Assembly: GCA_030430075.1 (NCBI GenBank)
Contig: JAUIGN010000007.1
Coordinates: forward strand, 22,458 to 86,457
Origin: a bacterium
Lineage (GTDB): Bacteria; Planctomycetota; Planctomycetia; Pirellulales; Pirellulaceae
Length of the DNA: 64,000 nucleotides
Direction of reading: 5' to 3'
Under the pieces are notes generated by a model that searched no databases, was not told the DNA's origin, and worked only from the letters and a program-made list of their open reading frames with translations. Below are positions 32,234 to 42,004 of this stretch, piece after piece (within the stretch, counting starts at the first letter, position 1; the number at the start of each line of letters is the position of its first letter). Made by a program: the position numbers and the translations under genes.

Positions 32234-35200
32234 ATGACGAACTTGATTCGAAATCGCCCCGCAGGCGCCGGATGCGTTTGTGTGTTGTTGTCCGCCTGGG
32301 TGACATGTTGGCCGGCGGCAGCCGCCGACGAGGACATGTTTGCCGAACGGATCGCCCCCCTATTCGAGCGCCGCTGCGTCTCGTGTCACAACGAGGACGA
32401 TCCGCGAGGAGAACTGAGCCTCCAGACGGCTGCCGGATTTCGGCGCGGCGGTGTTAGTGGTTCGCTCGTCGATCCGGAGGACAATTCGAGCCTGCTGTTG
32501 GAGTATGTGACCGGTGAAGACCCGGAGATGCCGAAAGATGGTGACCCGCTCAGCCCGGACGAGGTGGAGGCCATTCGCCGTTGGATCAAGGAGGGTGCGA
32601 AGTGGCCGCGGGATCGGAAATTGGCAGACCGCTCGCTGGTCGATACCAATTGGTGGTCATTGCACCCGCTCCGCCGTCCGCCTTTACCGCGGCTGGACGC
32701 TGCCGATTGGTTGCAGGTGCGGACGCCCATTGATGCGTTTGTGCTGGCCCGCTTGCGAACCATGGGATTGGAGTTTTCACCGCCGGCCGATCGTCGCACC
32801 CTTGTCCGCCGCCTTTACTTCGATCTCACCGGACTTCCTCCGACCCCGGCAGAAGTCAACGCCTTCATCCGTGATCCGTCGCCGACCGCCTACGAAGACC
32901 TGGTCGATCGGCTGTTGGCGTCACCCCGCTATGGCGAGCGTTGGGCCCGCCACTGGTTGGACGTCGTCAAGTATGCCGACACCTGCGGCTACGACAAGGA
33001 CAAGCTGCGACCTCACGCCTGGCCCTACCGGGACTATGTCATTCGCTCCTTTAACCAGGACAAAGTCTATGCGCAATTTGTTCAGGAGCAGATTGCGGGT
33101 GACGTGCTCTTTCCCGGATCACCGGACGGCGTGCTCGGGCTGGGCTTTATCGCGGCCGGACCCTGGGACTTCATCGGTCACGTCGAAGTGCCCGAAAGCA
33201 AGATTGACGGACGCATCGCGCGGCACATTGACCGGGATGAAATGGTCAGCAACACGCTTAATACGTTCCTCAGCACCACCATTCAATGTGCCCGCTGCCA
33301 CAACCATAAGTTCGATCCATTCACGCAACAACACTACTACAACCTGCAGAGCGTATTCGCCGCGGTCGATCGGGCGGAACGTCCCTACGATCTCGACCCG
33401 GAGGTGGAACGACGACGTCGCCGGTTACAGGAGCAGATCGAACGTGCGGCGGCGGACCAGCAGGCCCTGGAAACCGAAATTCGTCAACTCGGCGGGCAGA
33501 AACTTGGCGACATCGAGGTCCGGATTGCCGAGTTGAAGAAACTGGCCGGCCTCAAGGAGAAGCACCCTGCGTTCGGCTACCACAGCCAGATCGTGTCGCA
33601 ACCAGAGACTGTGAAGTGGGTTCAAGTCGACCTGGGCCAACCGCAGTCCATCCAGCGCGTCGCCCTGCACCCCTGTCATGACGACTTTGCAGGGATCGGC
33701 GCCGGCTTCGGGTTCCCCGTTCGGTATCGTGTCGAGGTGTCGCTGGAGCCGACCTTCGCCGCCGCTACCGTCGTACTGGATCGCACCGGCAAGGACCAGC
33801 CGAACCCCGGATTGGCGGAAGTCGCGGCCGACTTCGGGCCGCTTACCGGACGTTATGTTCGCCTCACGGCGACTCGCCTCACAGAACGGCAGAACGACTA
33901 CATGCTGGCCCTGGCGGAGCTGGAAGTATTCGCTGCCGACGGTGCCAATCTTGCCGCCGGACGGCCCGTAACGGCGAAGGATTCAATCGAGGCACCCGTG
34001 CGTTGGGCACGGACCAACCTGACCGACCAGCGGTGGGCGTTGGCGGGCGACCCGCTTGCCGCCGACCAGCTTGCCGTCAAGCTGCTGGCGCGGCAAGAAA
34101 TCCTCGACGGTATTCTCACGCCCGAGCGAAAGCGACGAAAGCAGCAACTGGTCGAACAGCGTGAACAGGCCAGCCGGCAACTCAGCGAATTGCCGCGCGG
34201 CAAGATGGTCTATGCCGCGGCCAGCCAATTCAAGCCGCAAGGAAACTTCAAGCCAACGGGTGGGAAGCCGCGAACCGTTCACGTGCTGCATCGGGGGAAT
34301 ATTCAATCACCACGCCAGCCGGCCGTCCCCGGAACACTGCCGATCGTGCCGGGCACGTCCTCCGAGTTTTCCTTGCCCCCGAATCATCGCGAAGGCGAGC
34401 GGCGGGCCGCCCTGGCAACCTGGATCACGCGACAAGACAATCCGTTAACCTGGCGTTCGATCGTCAACCGGGTCTGGCACTATCACTTCGGACGCGGAAT
34501 TGTGGCTTCGCCCAACGACCTGGGGCGGATGGGACAACCACCCTCGCACCCCGAACTGCTCGAATGGCTGGCGGTCGAATTTCGTGACCAGGGTCAGTCG
34601 GTCAAGGCCCTGAACCGGATGATCGTGACCAGCACGGTATACCGCCAGGCCAGCACCTTGGCAGAGACGGCCGACCCCGAGCGGCTGGCCATCGTACAAC
34701 GCGGACAAGAGGTCGATCGCGGCAACGTTTATCTCTGGAAAATGAACCGGCGCCGGTTGGAAGCCGAAGAGATCCGGGACGCGATCCTGGCGGTCAGCGG
34801 CCGGCTGCGGAATACGATGGGTGGGCCAGGCTACTACCTGTTCCGGCTGGAACGGACAGATCATTCGCCCCACTACGAGTATCACAAGTTCGATCCAGCT
34901 GACCCGGATTCACACCGCCGCTCGATCTACCGATTTATCGTCCGCTCGCAGCCCGATCCGTACATGACCACGCTGGACTGTGCCGACTCGTCGCAAAGCA
35001 CGCCCCGGCGGTCGGAGACGATGACCTCGCTGCAAGCGCTCACCCTGCTGAACAACCGGTTCAACCTGACGATGGCAGAACGCTTTGCCGACCGCCTGGA
35101 GAAATCAGGCAAATCAACCGAAGCGAGAATCGAGATGGCTCTGCGGCGTGTGGTCGGGCGCGCTCCAACGGACGAGGAGCGTGTTGTCTTGAGCCGGTAC

Positions 35201-35272
35201 GCCGACGAGCACGGGTTGGCGAACCTGTGCCGCGTGTTGTTCAACTTGAGCGAGTTCGTCTATATCGACTAG
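32234..35272 (+). CDS. Planctomycete cytochrome-c/DUF1549/DUF1553 protein with a discoidin insert
   Basis: 1012 residues from ATG 32234 (a GTG nine bases earlier is possible). A signal peptide is followed by a planctomycete-type cytochrome c domain with CVSCH (C48, C51, H52). DUF1549 (PSD1) comes next from about residue 155 (DAFVLARL, RRLYFDLTGLPPTPAEV, YGERWARHWLDVVKYADT), with an IQCARCHNHKFDP motif near 350. A discoidin-like beta-sandwich (about 450-570; VKWVQVDLGQPQSIQRV, GRYVRLTATRL) separates it from DUF1553 (TWITRQDNPLTWRSIVNRVWHYHFGRG, RRRLEAEEIRDAIL). These proteins pair almost always with a DUF1501 protein, which follows here 76 bases downstream. They are thought to act in extracytoplasmic polysaccharide use; the reaction is not established. 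Confidence 0.9.
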   Translation: MTNLIRNRPAGAGCVCVLLSAWVTCWPAAAADEDMFAERIAPLFERRCVSCHNEDDPRGELSLQTAAGFRRGGVSGSLVDPEDNSSLLLEYVTGEDPEMPKDGDPLSPDEVEAIRRWIKEGAKWPRDRKLADRSLVDTNWWSLHPLRRPPLPRLDAADWLQVRTPIDAFVLARLRTMGLEFSPPADRRTLVRRLYFDLTGLPPTPAEVNAFIRDPSPTAYEDLVDRLLASPRYGERWARHWLDVVKYADTCGYDKDKLRPHAWPYRDYVIRSFNQDKVYAQFVQEQIAGDVLFPGSPDGVLGLGFIAAGPWDFIGHVEVPESKIDGRIARHIDRDEMVSNTLNTFLSTTIQCARCHNHKFDPFTQQHYYNLQSVFAAVDRAERPYDLDPEVERRRRRLQEQIERAAADQQALETEIRQLGGQKLGDIEVRIAELKKLAGLKEKHPAFGYHSQIVSQPETVKWVQVDLGQPQSIQRVALHPCHDDFAGIGAGFGFPVRYRVEVSLEPTFAAATVVLDRTGKDQPNPGLAEVAADFGPLTGRYVRLTATRLTERQNDYMLALAELEVFAADGANLAAGRPVTAKDSIEAPVRWARTNLTDQRWALAGDPLAADQLAVKLLARQEILDGILTPERKRRKQQLVEQREQASRQLSELPRGKMVYAAASQFKPQGNFKPTGGKPRTVHVLHRGNIQSPRQPAVPGTLPIVPGTSSEFSLPPNHREGERRAALATWITRQDNPLTWRSIVNRVWHYHFGRGIVASPNDLGRMGQPPSHPELLEWLAVEFRDQGQSVKALNRMIVTSTVYRQASTLAETADPERLAIVQRGQEVDRGNVYLWKMNRRRLEAEEIRDAILAVSGRLRNTMGGPGYYLFRLERTDHSPHYEYHKFDPADPDSHRRSIYRFIVRSQPDPYMTTLDCADSSQSTPRRSETMTSLQALTLLNNRFNLTMAERFADRLEKSGKSTEARIEMALRRVVGRAPTDEERVVLSRYADEHGLANLCRVLFNLSEFVYID

Positions 35273-35348
35273 CGCGGCATCGATTGGCGTGGCGAAACTT
35301 CAGCCACACGACGATAACCGATTCGTTGACCATGTTCACGGTATTGCC

Positions 35349-36851
35349 ATGATACGGCCTTCTGCGTTTCCTCACCAACGACGTCTCCCCGTCCCGGTAT
35401 CACGACGCGACTTTCTCTGGCAAAGCGGCGGTGGATTGGGCGGGATCGCCCTGGCTGGCTTGCTGGCACAGGAAGGAGCACTCGCCGCGCCGGCCACCTC
35501 CACCGGCGTGCTCCAGGTCTTGCACCATCCGCCCCGCGCGACCCGGGTTGTTCAGATGTTCATGGGCGGGGCGGCCAGTCATTTGGATCTCTGGGACTAC
35601 AAGCCCGATCTGGAAAAGTATCACGGCCAGGAGTCTGATTTCGGAGAGCATGTCGAAGCCTTCCAGAACGGCTTGGGGCCCTGGATGAAGTCGCCGTTCA
35701 GTTTCGCTCCCCATGGAGCGTGTGGAAAGATGATCAGCGATGCTGTCAAACCTCTGGGCAAGTGTGTTGACGAGATCGCCTTCGTGCACAACATGGTGGG
35801 CAAGACCGGCGTCCACAGCCAGGGCACGTTCTTGCAGGCCACCGGCTTTCAGGATCCAGGGTTCCCCGGCATGGGCGCCTGGATCAACTACGCGCTCGGG
35901 AGCATGAACGATAACCTGCCGACATTTGTCGTCCTGCCCGATCACCGCGGATTCGCTTCCAATGGTCCCAAGAATTGGGGCGCCGCGTTCCTGCCGGCCA
36001 GCAATCAGGGCACGATGATCTTTCCCCAACGCGAAAACCCGATTGAAGACCTCTTGCCGCAGAATCCGTTTGTGACGCCGGCCAGCCACCGAGCGGGGCT
36101 CGAACTCCTGGGACACTTGAATCGCAGCCATCAAGCTCGACGGCCCGAAGATTCGCGTTTGGAAGCGCGGATTCGCTCGTACGAGCTGGCAGCCAAGATG
36201 CAGTTGAGCGCCCCGGAAACGCTCGATCTATCAGACGAACCGGCCCACGTGCTGAAAATGTACGGGCTGGAACAGGCGGGCCGGAAGTACCCAGAGACGA
36301 TCAATATCCCGGAGGAAGTCGAGTATTTCGGGCGGAAATGCTTGATCGCTCGGCGATTGCTCGAACGGGGCGTCCGCTTCGTGCAGATCTGGTCGGGCAA
36401 CGACAACAGTTTTCCACGCCGCAACTGGGATAGCCATGAGGATATCGAACGGGATCACAAACCGTTGGCATTCGGCATGGCGACCGGGGCCGCCGCCCTG
36501 ATCCAGGACTTGAAACAACGGGGCCTGCTGAACGAAACGATGATCCTGTGGACGACCGAGTTCGGACGGATGCCCTCGACGCAAGGCAGCAAAGGCCGAG
36601 ATCATAACCCCTACGTGTTCACGAACTGGCTGGCCGGCGGCGGCATCCGCGGGGGAATCTCGTATGGTCCCTCGGACCAGTGGGGGTACAAGCCGCTGGA
36701 CCGTAGCAATCCCACCCAGGTTTACGACATCCATGCCACCATGCTGCATCTGCTGGGAATCGACCACACTCGCCTGACCGTCCGTCACAACGGCATCGAC
36801 CGCCGCTTGACGGATGTCCACGGACATGTCATCAAGGACCTGCTGGCTTAG
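35349..36851 (+). CDS. DUF1501 protein with Tat signal
   Basis: 500 residues from ATG 35349; a GTG at 35289 would put 20 residues before it. A twin-arginine signal (SRRDFLWQSGGGLGGIALAGLL) exports the folded protein. The remainder is the DUF1501 domain: VVQMFMGGAASHLDLWDYKP, PFSFAPHGACGKMISD, IAFVHNMV, VRFVQIWSG, TMILWTTEFGRMPSTQG and GRDHNPYVFTNWLAGGG. This is an alkaline-phosphatase/sulfatase-like fold with several Asp/His positions kept. It is the standard partner of the preceding DUF1549/1553 protein. The substrate is unknown; sulfated or phosphorylated polysaccharides are often proposed. Confidence 0.9.
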   Translation: MIRPSAFPHQRRLPVPVSRRDFLWQSGGGLGGIALAGLLAQEGALAAPATSTGVLQVLHHPPRATRVVQMFMGGAASHLDLWDYKPDLEKYHGQESDFGEHVEAFQNGLGPWMKSPFSFAPHGACGKMISDAVKPLGKCVDEIAFVHNMVGKTGVHSQGTFLQATGFQDPGFPGMGAWINYALGSMNDNLPTFVVLPDHRGFASNGPKNWGAAFLPASNQGTMIFPQRENPIEDLLPQNPFVTPASHRAGLELLGHLNRSHQARRPEDSRLEARIRSYELAAKMQLSAPETLDLSDEPAHVLKMYGLEQAGRKYPETINIPEEVEYFGRKCLIARRLLERGVRFVQIWSGNDNSFPRRNWDSHEDIERDHKPLAFGMATGAAALIQDLKQRGLLNETMILWTTEFGRMPSTQGSKGRDHNPYVFTNWLAGGGIRGGISYGPSDQWGYKPLDRSNPTQVYDIHATMLHLLGIDHTRLTVRHNGIDRRLTDVHGHVIKDLLA

Positions 36852-36874
36852 GGATCGGGCGAGATCGGGCGATG

Positions 36875-37170
36875 TGGGTGGGGAGACAGGTGGGGAGCCA
36901 GTTGGGGAGACAGTTGGGGAGACAGTTGGGGAGACAGGTGGGGAGACGGGTGGGGAGACGGGTGGGGAGACGGGTGGGGAGACCTTCGGTCGGCGGTTTC
37001 GGCGGGGTCGGAGACCCGCGCCGAGCACGGGAAGCACGGGTTAAAGACCCGCGCCGAGCACGGGGAGCACGGGTTAAAGCCCCGCGCCGAGGATGGGGCT
37101 GAGAGTCGCGCCGAGGATGAGATGGAAAGTCGTCCCGAGCATGGGATGGAGACCCGCGTTGAGCGTGGGA
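36875..37170 (+). repeat. Intergenic repeat family I, copy B, with a 12-base tandem prefix
   Basis: From about 36875 to 36982 a 12-base unit (GGTGGGGAGACA and variants) repeats roughly nine times. It runs into the family header (GACCTTCGGTCGGCGGTTTC at 36981 on), then to units of 24-28 bases ending CCGCGCCGAGCA that decay toward 37170. It fills the gap between the DUF1501 gene and the oxidoreductase gene. Confidence 0.8.
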
Positions 37171-37229
37171 CGCACCGTGGGCGTTGATAAGCGTTGAAAC
37201 GAGTCAAGCAGGAAAAGGGATCGCGACGG

Positions 37230-38222
37230 ATGAAAGCTGCCTATATCGAAGAGACCGGACCGCCCGAAAACATCATCTACGGTGACCTGCCCGATCCGAC
37301 GCCCCAGGGTTCGGAAGTCGTCGTCAAGGCGGGTTCCGTATCTCTGAATCCTGTGGATACGTATATCCGCAACGGAGCCAACTACTGGGAGTTGCCTCAG
37401 CCCTACATTGTCGGTGCGGACATTGCCGGTACCGTGGTGGACGTCGGTCCGGAGGCACAACGATTCAAGGTCGGTGATCGCGTCTGGGGAACCAACCAGG
37501 GATTCCTGGGGAGGCAGGGGACGTTTGCCCAGTTGTCTGCCATTGACGAATGCTGGCTCTATCCCACGCCAGAGAATGTTGCGGACGAGACGGCGGCTGC
37601 GTGTGCATTGGTCGGCGTGACCGCCCATCTGGGCCTCTTCCGGGACGCCGCATTGCAGACGGGTGAATCGGTCTTCGTTCATGGGGGTACGGGCGGTGTG
37701 GGTTCGATGGTCGTCCAGATGGCCAAGGCGGCCGGGGCACGGGTGATCGCCACGGGAGGCAGCGAAGAGAAGTGTGCCCGCTGCCGGGATTTGGGCGCGG
37801 ACGTCGCTGTCAATTACAAGACGCAGGATGTCGCCGCGGCCGTGCACGCATTCGCACCCAACGGTGTGAACGTGGTTTGGGAAACCGTGCGAGAGCCTGA
37901 CTTCGATGTGCTGGTTAGCTACCTGGCCGAGCGTGGGCGGATCGTCCTGATGGCGGGACGCGACGCACGGCCGCCGTTTCCCGTTGGACCTTTCTACGTG
38001 AAAGGATGTTCCTTGCATGGCTTTGTCATGTTCAAGGCAACACCGGAGGAACTCCGCGCCTGCTCGGTCAACATGAATCGTTGGATGAGCGAAGGGAAGT
38101 TGCAGCCCCAGATCGGCAAGACGCTGCCTCTTTCCGAAGCGGCTGTCGCGCATCGCTTGCAGGAAGAGAATACGCTTCAGCAAGCCGGCACACTGGCTGG
38201 CAAGATTGTCCTCACGCCATAA
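37230..38222 (+). CDS. Zinc-independent quinone oxidoreductase (MDR superfamily)
   Basis: 330 residues from ATG 37230 with AGGAAAAGGGA before it. The pattern is that of NADPH:quinone oxidoreductases: VSLNPVDTYIRNG, YIVGADIAGTVVDVG, the FKVGDRVWG loop, the Rossmann fingerprint GGTGGVGSMVVQMAKA (about residue 148), the DLGADVAVNYK strand and LAGKIVLTP at the end. The zinc-binding cysteines of alcohol dehydrogenases are missing, as expected for this group. It would reduce a quinone or enone with NADPH in the cytoplasm. It stands between repeat family I and the M81 peptidase gene, 60 bases before the latter, so both may be one transcript. Confidence 0.88.
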   Translation: MKAAYIEETGPPENIIYGDLPDPTPQGSEVVVKAGSVSLNPVDTYIRNGANYWELPQPYIVGADIAGTVVDVGPEAQRFKVGDRVWGTNQGFLGRQGTFAQLSAIDECWLYPTPENVADETAAACALVGVTAHLGLFRDAALQTGESVFVHGGTGGVGSMVVQMAKAAGARVIATGGSEEKCARCRDLGADVAVNYKTQDVAAAVHAFAPNGVNVVWETVREPDFDVLVSYLAERGRIVLMAGRDARPPFPVGPFYVKGCSLHGFVMFKATPEELRACSVNMNRWMSEGKLQPQIGKTLPLSEAAVAHRLQEENTLQQAGTLAGKIVLTP

Positions 38223-38281
38223 GTGTCAGTTGCCTCTCCTGCAGGGATTGACTTCCGCAGAACATCGATCGATGGAAACCT

Positions 38282-39808
38282 ATGCGCATCGCGATCGGCC
38301 AACTTTGGCAGGAAACCAATACGCTCAACCCGCGGCCGACCACGCCGGCCGATTTCGGCCAGTTCGGTGTCGTTCGGGGGGATGAGCTTGTTGCCGGGAT
38401 GGAGAACGTCAACGAGCTTGGCGGCTTCATCCAATCCCTCAGACAATGGCCCGTCCCGCCCGAGATTGCCGGCCTGGTTCGGCTGCCGGCCTGGCCCGGA
38501 GGCATGGCGACCTCACAAACGTTCACGTGGATTCGTGACGAGTTGTTGGGGGCGCTGGATGCCGCGATGCCGGTCGACGGTGTCCTGCTGGCGCTGCACG
38601 GTGCGATGGTGGCCGACCTGCACCCGGACGTCGAAGGAGAGATCCTGGACGCCTTCCGCACCCGAATCGGTCCCCAGGTTCCCTTGGTCGCGACGATCGA
38701 CCTGCATGCCAACGTCACGGGGCAAATGGTGCGATCTGCCGACGCCCTGGTCCCCTATCATTGTCTTCCACACATCGACATCTTCGAGACCGGTGCCCGG
38801 GCCGCCGACGTGTTGCGGCGAATCTTGTTCGACGGCGCTCAGCCTTGCATGGCCTTCGCCAAGATCCCGGCGGTCGTGCCCGCTGAACGGTCGAGCACCG
38901 AAGCGGATGCGGGGATCGCCGTCGATATCAAACGCAGGCTCCTCCGTTTAGAAAATGAACCGCGGATGCTGGCGGCTGGAGTGACCCCCGTGCAACCCTG
39001 GATGGATATCCCGGAGTTGGGGTCGAGTGCGCTGGTGACGACGGATCGTGATCCGGCCTTTGCCCGGCAAGCCTGCGGCGAACTGGCCGAAATGTTCTGG
39101 AAACGTCGCCGCGAGTACCTCCCCGAGCTGGTTGACGTCGCCGAGGCGGTCCGCGCGGCGCACGCCACGCGGGAAGGTCTGGTCGTCCTCAGCGATGCGG
39201 CCGACGCGACGACTTCCGGCGCCCCCGGCGACAGCGTGTGGATTCTTGAGGAGCTGCTGAAGTACGAGTGGCCGCGCGAAGCGCTCGTAACCGTCGTCGC
39301 ACCGGACGTGGTTGCCGCCGCCAGCCAGGCGGGTGCGGGGGCTCCCTTGGCGACGTCGCTCGGAGGCGTCCTGGACGATCGCTTCGGCAGGCCGATCGAA
39401 TTCCAAGGGGTTGTCGAGTCGTGTTTCGAGGCCCGCTTTACCATGACCGGGCATATCGGCAAGAATCTGCCGATCGACATGGGGCCGGCCGTCGTGCTGC
39501 GTCGCCAGAATGTATGCGTTGTTGTCACCTCGCGGAGCGGCCCGCACTTTGCCCCCGAGCTGTTTCAGACGGCCGGTTTCGATCCCTTTGCCGCCTCGGT
39601 TGTCGTCGCCAAGAGCCCCTGCGGGTTTCGTGCGGTCTACGAATCTCGGGCCTCTGCCGTCTATTGCGTGCGGGCCCCTGGATGTGCGCCGTCCGACTTC
39701 TGGACGCAGCCCTTCGCCAATATTCCTCGTCCACTCTGGCCATGGGACGAACTGGAAAGTTGGCGGCCGCAGCCCATCCTGCGGCGGCGGGAAGACGAGA
39801 CAAGCTGA
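38282..39808 (+). CDS. M81-family metallopeptidase (MlrC-like)
   Basis: 508 residues from ATG 38282. The MlrC/DUF1485 pattern is complete: IAIGQLWQETNTLNP, ALHGAMVADLHPDVEGEIL, TIDLHANVTGQMV with the metal Asp/His, PHIDIFETGARAAD and SDAADATTSGAPGDS. The carboxyl part contains DRFGRPIEF and a final AVYCVRAPGC-type strand. MlrC was named for degrading linearised microcystin, but most homologues act on unknown small peptides or amides. No signal peptide, so cytoplasmic. It follows the oxidoreductase gene closely in the same direction. Confidence 0.88.
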   Translation: MRIAIGQLWQETNTLNPRPTTPADFGQFGVVRGDELVAGMENVNELGGFIQSLRQWPVPPEIAGLVRLPAWPGGMATSQTFTWIRDELLGALDAAMPVDGVLLALHGAMVADLHPDVEGEILDAFRTRIGPQVPLVATIDLHANVTGQMVRSADALVPYHCLPHIDIFETGARAADVLRRILFDGAQPCMAFAKIPAVVPAERSSTEADAGIAVDIKRRLLRLENEPRMLAAGVTPVQPWMDIPELGSSALVTTDRDPAFARQACGELAEMFWKRRREYLPELVDVAEAVRAAHATREGLVVLSDAADATTSGAPGDSVWILEELLKYEWPREALVTVVAPDVVAAASQAGAGAPLATSLGGVLDDRFGRPIEFQGVVESCFEARFTMTGHIGKNLPIDMGPAVVLRRQNVCVVVTSRSGPHFAPELFQTAGFDPFAASVVVAKSPCGFRAVYESRASAVYCVRAPGCAPSDFWTQPFANIPRPLWPWDELESWRPQPILRRREDETS

Positions 39809-39853
39809 GCATCTCGGTTGCAGCATGAAGCTCGACCCGTTCGCCGGCGGTGA

Positions 39854-40309
39854 CTAGGCCTGACGCTCGGCCTTCGTAAGCCATCGATCAAGCTGGTTGG
39901 CGAATGCTTGCTTGTCCTTGACTGTAAAGTTGGCGGGTCCCCCCGTGACGTCTCCACTCGCTCGCATGCCGTCAAGCATATTTCTGACGGCCAGCCGTTC
40001 GCCGACGTTGAGGTCGGTATACAACTCGCCTCGCGGGTTAAGTGCCTGTCCCCCCTTGGCCACCACCGCGGCCGCCAGAGGAATGTCAGCCGTCACCACC
40101 AGGTCGCCCCCTTCGAGCAGCTCGACGATCCGGCGATCAGCAACGTTGGCGCCTGACGGGACGACAATGCGGTCAATGAATTCCGACTTTGGGACAGGCA
40201 CTTGCTGATTGGCGACCAAGGTAACGCGCCGTTGGCGGCGTTTCGCCGCACGGAACAAGAGTTCCTTGATCTCGCCCGGACAGGCGTCGCCGTCGATCCA
40301 GATTTGCAT
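39854..40309 (-). CDS. DUF188/YaiI-YqxD family protein
   Basis: 151 residues from ATG 40309; a longer frame to 40378 is less likely since the family opens with MQIWIDGDACP. The hallmarks WIDGDACPGEIKELLFRAAKR, TLVANQQVPVP, VPSGANVADRRIVELLEGGDLVVTADIPLA and NPRGELYT agree closely with the family, which has a PIN-like fold with acidic residues for a metal-dependent nuclease-like site. The biological role is not firmly known. It is convergent with the M81 gene (45 bases). Confidence 0.92.
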   Translation of the reverse strand: MQIWIDGDACPGEIKELLFRAAKRRQRRVTLVANQQVPVPKSEFIDRIVVPSGANVADRRIVELLEGGDLVVTADIPLAAAVVAKGGQALNPRGELYTDLNVGERLAVRNMLDGMRASGDVTGGPANFTVKDKQAFANQLDRWLTKAERQA

Positions 40310-40546
40310 CGGCAAGGTCCCTGGCGATGGTGGTGCGCGCGTTGCGTGTCCCGTATCAAGACTGAGCCCCCACCTCATCCTAACGAAAATATCTCATCAG
40401 GAACGGGGAAACGATCAAGTCGCTCTTCGCGACGCGAAATTCGCCCCGCGTGCGCGGACCGCAGGGTGGAGCGATGCAGGGTGGAGCGATGCTAAGCCTG
40501 GTCCCCCACGTTCCGATGAGCCGTTCACGCGATCGGAAGAGAGGAG

Positions 40547-40795
40547 TTGGAGACCTTCGGTCAGCGGTTTCGGCGGGGTCGGAGACCCGCGCCGAGCAAG
40601 GGTGAAAGACCTGCGCCGAGCATGGGTTGGAGACCCGCGCCGAGCATGGGTTGGAGACCTGCGCCGAGCATGGGTTGGAGACCTGCGCCGAGCATGGGTT
40701 AGAGCCCCGCGCCGAGCATGGGTTAGAGCCCCGCGCCGAGCATGGGTTGGAGACCGGCGCCGGGCAGTGCGGTGGAGGTCTGCGCCGGGCAGTGG
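40547..40795 (+). repeat. Intergenic repeat family I, copy C (eight 24-base units)
   Basis: The header runs from GGAGTTGGAGACCTTCGG at 40542 to GCCGAGCA at 40598. Then eight units of 24-25 bases follow, each TGGGTTGGAGACC-T/C-GCGCCGAGCA or a near variant, to about 40795, with the last ones decaying. This is the most regular copy. The gap 40310-40957 holds nothing else but a TATAAT at 40854-40859 before the next gene. Confidence 0.85.
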
Positions 40796-40957
40796 GGCGG
40801 CGGCTCGACGGGACGCCTCACTTCGACCGGAGGAACTCAACGTTGCGTTGGCCTATAATGGCCGTCGGCCGCCTTCCGTCAGGAAAAGCGTGGGCCCGTT
40901 CGCCTTTGCCTGACCGGAGGCGATGTTCCCCTGACCATCTGAAACGGATCCTCCTTC

Positions 40958-41935
40958 ATGCCATTTCGACTAAATCGACTCACTCAGGTCGCCGCCTTCT
41001 GCTTCGTTGGGATTTGCCTGGCGACCCCGGCTTCGGTTGGAGCCGGGCAGCGTACCAAGGTACAGATCACCAGTTCGCTGGACGGCGAGCAGCAGCCGTG
41101 CTACGTCGTGCTTCCCGAAGACTATGACGACGCGGCGGCGGCTCCACTGCTGGTCTCCTTGCATTCCTGGAGTGCCGATCTTGAACAGCGCAAACCGGGC
41201 TTGGAGCGGATGGCCGGCGAGCGGGGTTGGATCTGCCTGTTCCCGAATTTTCGCGGCGCCAATGACGATCCGCTTGCCTGCGGTTCACCGGCGGCCCAGC
41301 AAGACATCCTGGACGCCGTCGACTGGGCCCAGGACCACTACAAGATCGACGACGATCGGATCTACCTCACGGGCGTTTCCGGAGGTGGGCACATGACGAT
41401 GCTGATGGCGGGACGTCATCCGGACGTCTGGACCGCCGCCAGCGCCTGGGTCGGCATCAGCGACCTGGCGGCCTGGCACAAGCTCCACGCCCAGGACCGC
41501 TACGGGCAGATGATGCGCCAAGTTTGCGGGGGCGCGCCGAGTTACAGCCAAGCCGTGGCTGAACAATATCGACTCCGGTCTCCGCTAACCCATTTGCACC
41601 GAGCGGCGCGTGTCGCCCTGGACATCTCGGCCGGGGTGCATGACGGCCACACCGGGTCGGTGCCCGTGCGACATTCGTTGGAAGCGTTTAACAAGATCGC
41701 GGCCGCGGCGGGTGGCCAACCGGTCAGCGAACCCGAGATCAAGCAGATCAGTCGGAAAAACGGGCGGCTCGAGCAGCCAACGTCCAGCGACCAGGTCGAA
41801 GATCCATCGTTCGGCCGGGAGATTCACCTGCGCCGCCACGCAGGGCGGGCGCGTGTGACCATCTTTGAAGGAGGGCACGAGGGGATCGAGCGGGCGGCCA
41901 TCGCCTGGCTCGAAAAGCACACTCGCCGGCGCTGA
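40958..41935 (+). CDS. Secreted esterase of the PHB-depolymerase/prolyl-oligopeptidase type
   Basis: 325 residues from ATG 40958. A signal peptide (LTQVAAFCFVGICLATPASVGA) exports it. The alpha/beta hydrolase elements are LLVSLHSWSAD near the oxyanion hole, the nucleophile elbow GVSGGGHM (Ser at about residue 143), an acid candidate in LDISAGVHDGHTG, and the His in FEGGHEG. The arrangement resembles polysaccharide or polyester esterases such as feruloyl esterase and PHB depolymerase. It stands alone behind the repeat array. The substrate is unknown. Confidence 0.8.
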   Translation: MPFRLNRLTQVAAFCFVGICLATPASVGAGQRTKVQITSSLDGEQQPCYVVLPEDYDDAAAAPLLVSLHSWSADLEQRKPGLERMAGERGWICLFPNFRGANDDPLACGSPAAQQDILDAVDWAQDHYKIDDDRIYLTGVSGGGHMTMLMAGRHPDVWTAASAWVGISDLAAWHKLHAQDRYGQMMRQVCGGAPSYSQAVAEQYRLRSPLTHLHRAARVALDISAGVHDGHTGSVPVRHSLEAFNKIAAAAGGQPVSEPEIKQISRKNGRLEQPTSSDQVEDPSFGREIHLRRHAGRARVTIFEGGHEGIERAAIAWLEKHTRRR

Positions 41936-42004
41936 GCCGGGTCATTCAGCAACGAACAACGATGCAGGGCAAATCGCTGGGGCGTGGTCGTCTGCAGTGA
42001 CCTT

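Noticed and set aside
40599..40795. CRISPR array in repeat family I
   Set aside because: Units are contiguous 24-base tandem copies with no unique spacers between them.
40627..41127. Repetitive frame with ETCAEHGLE-like units
   Set aside because: It is a translation of the 24-base units of repeat family I copy C; minus-strand and other-frame ORFs of copies A, B and D have the same origin.
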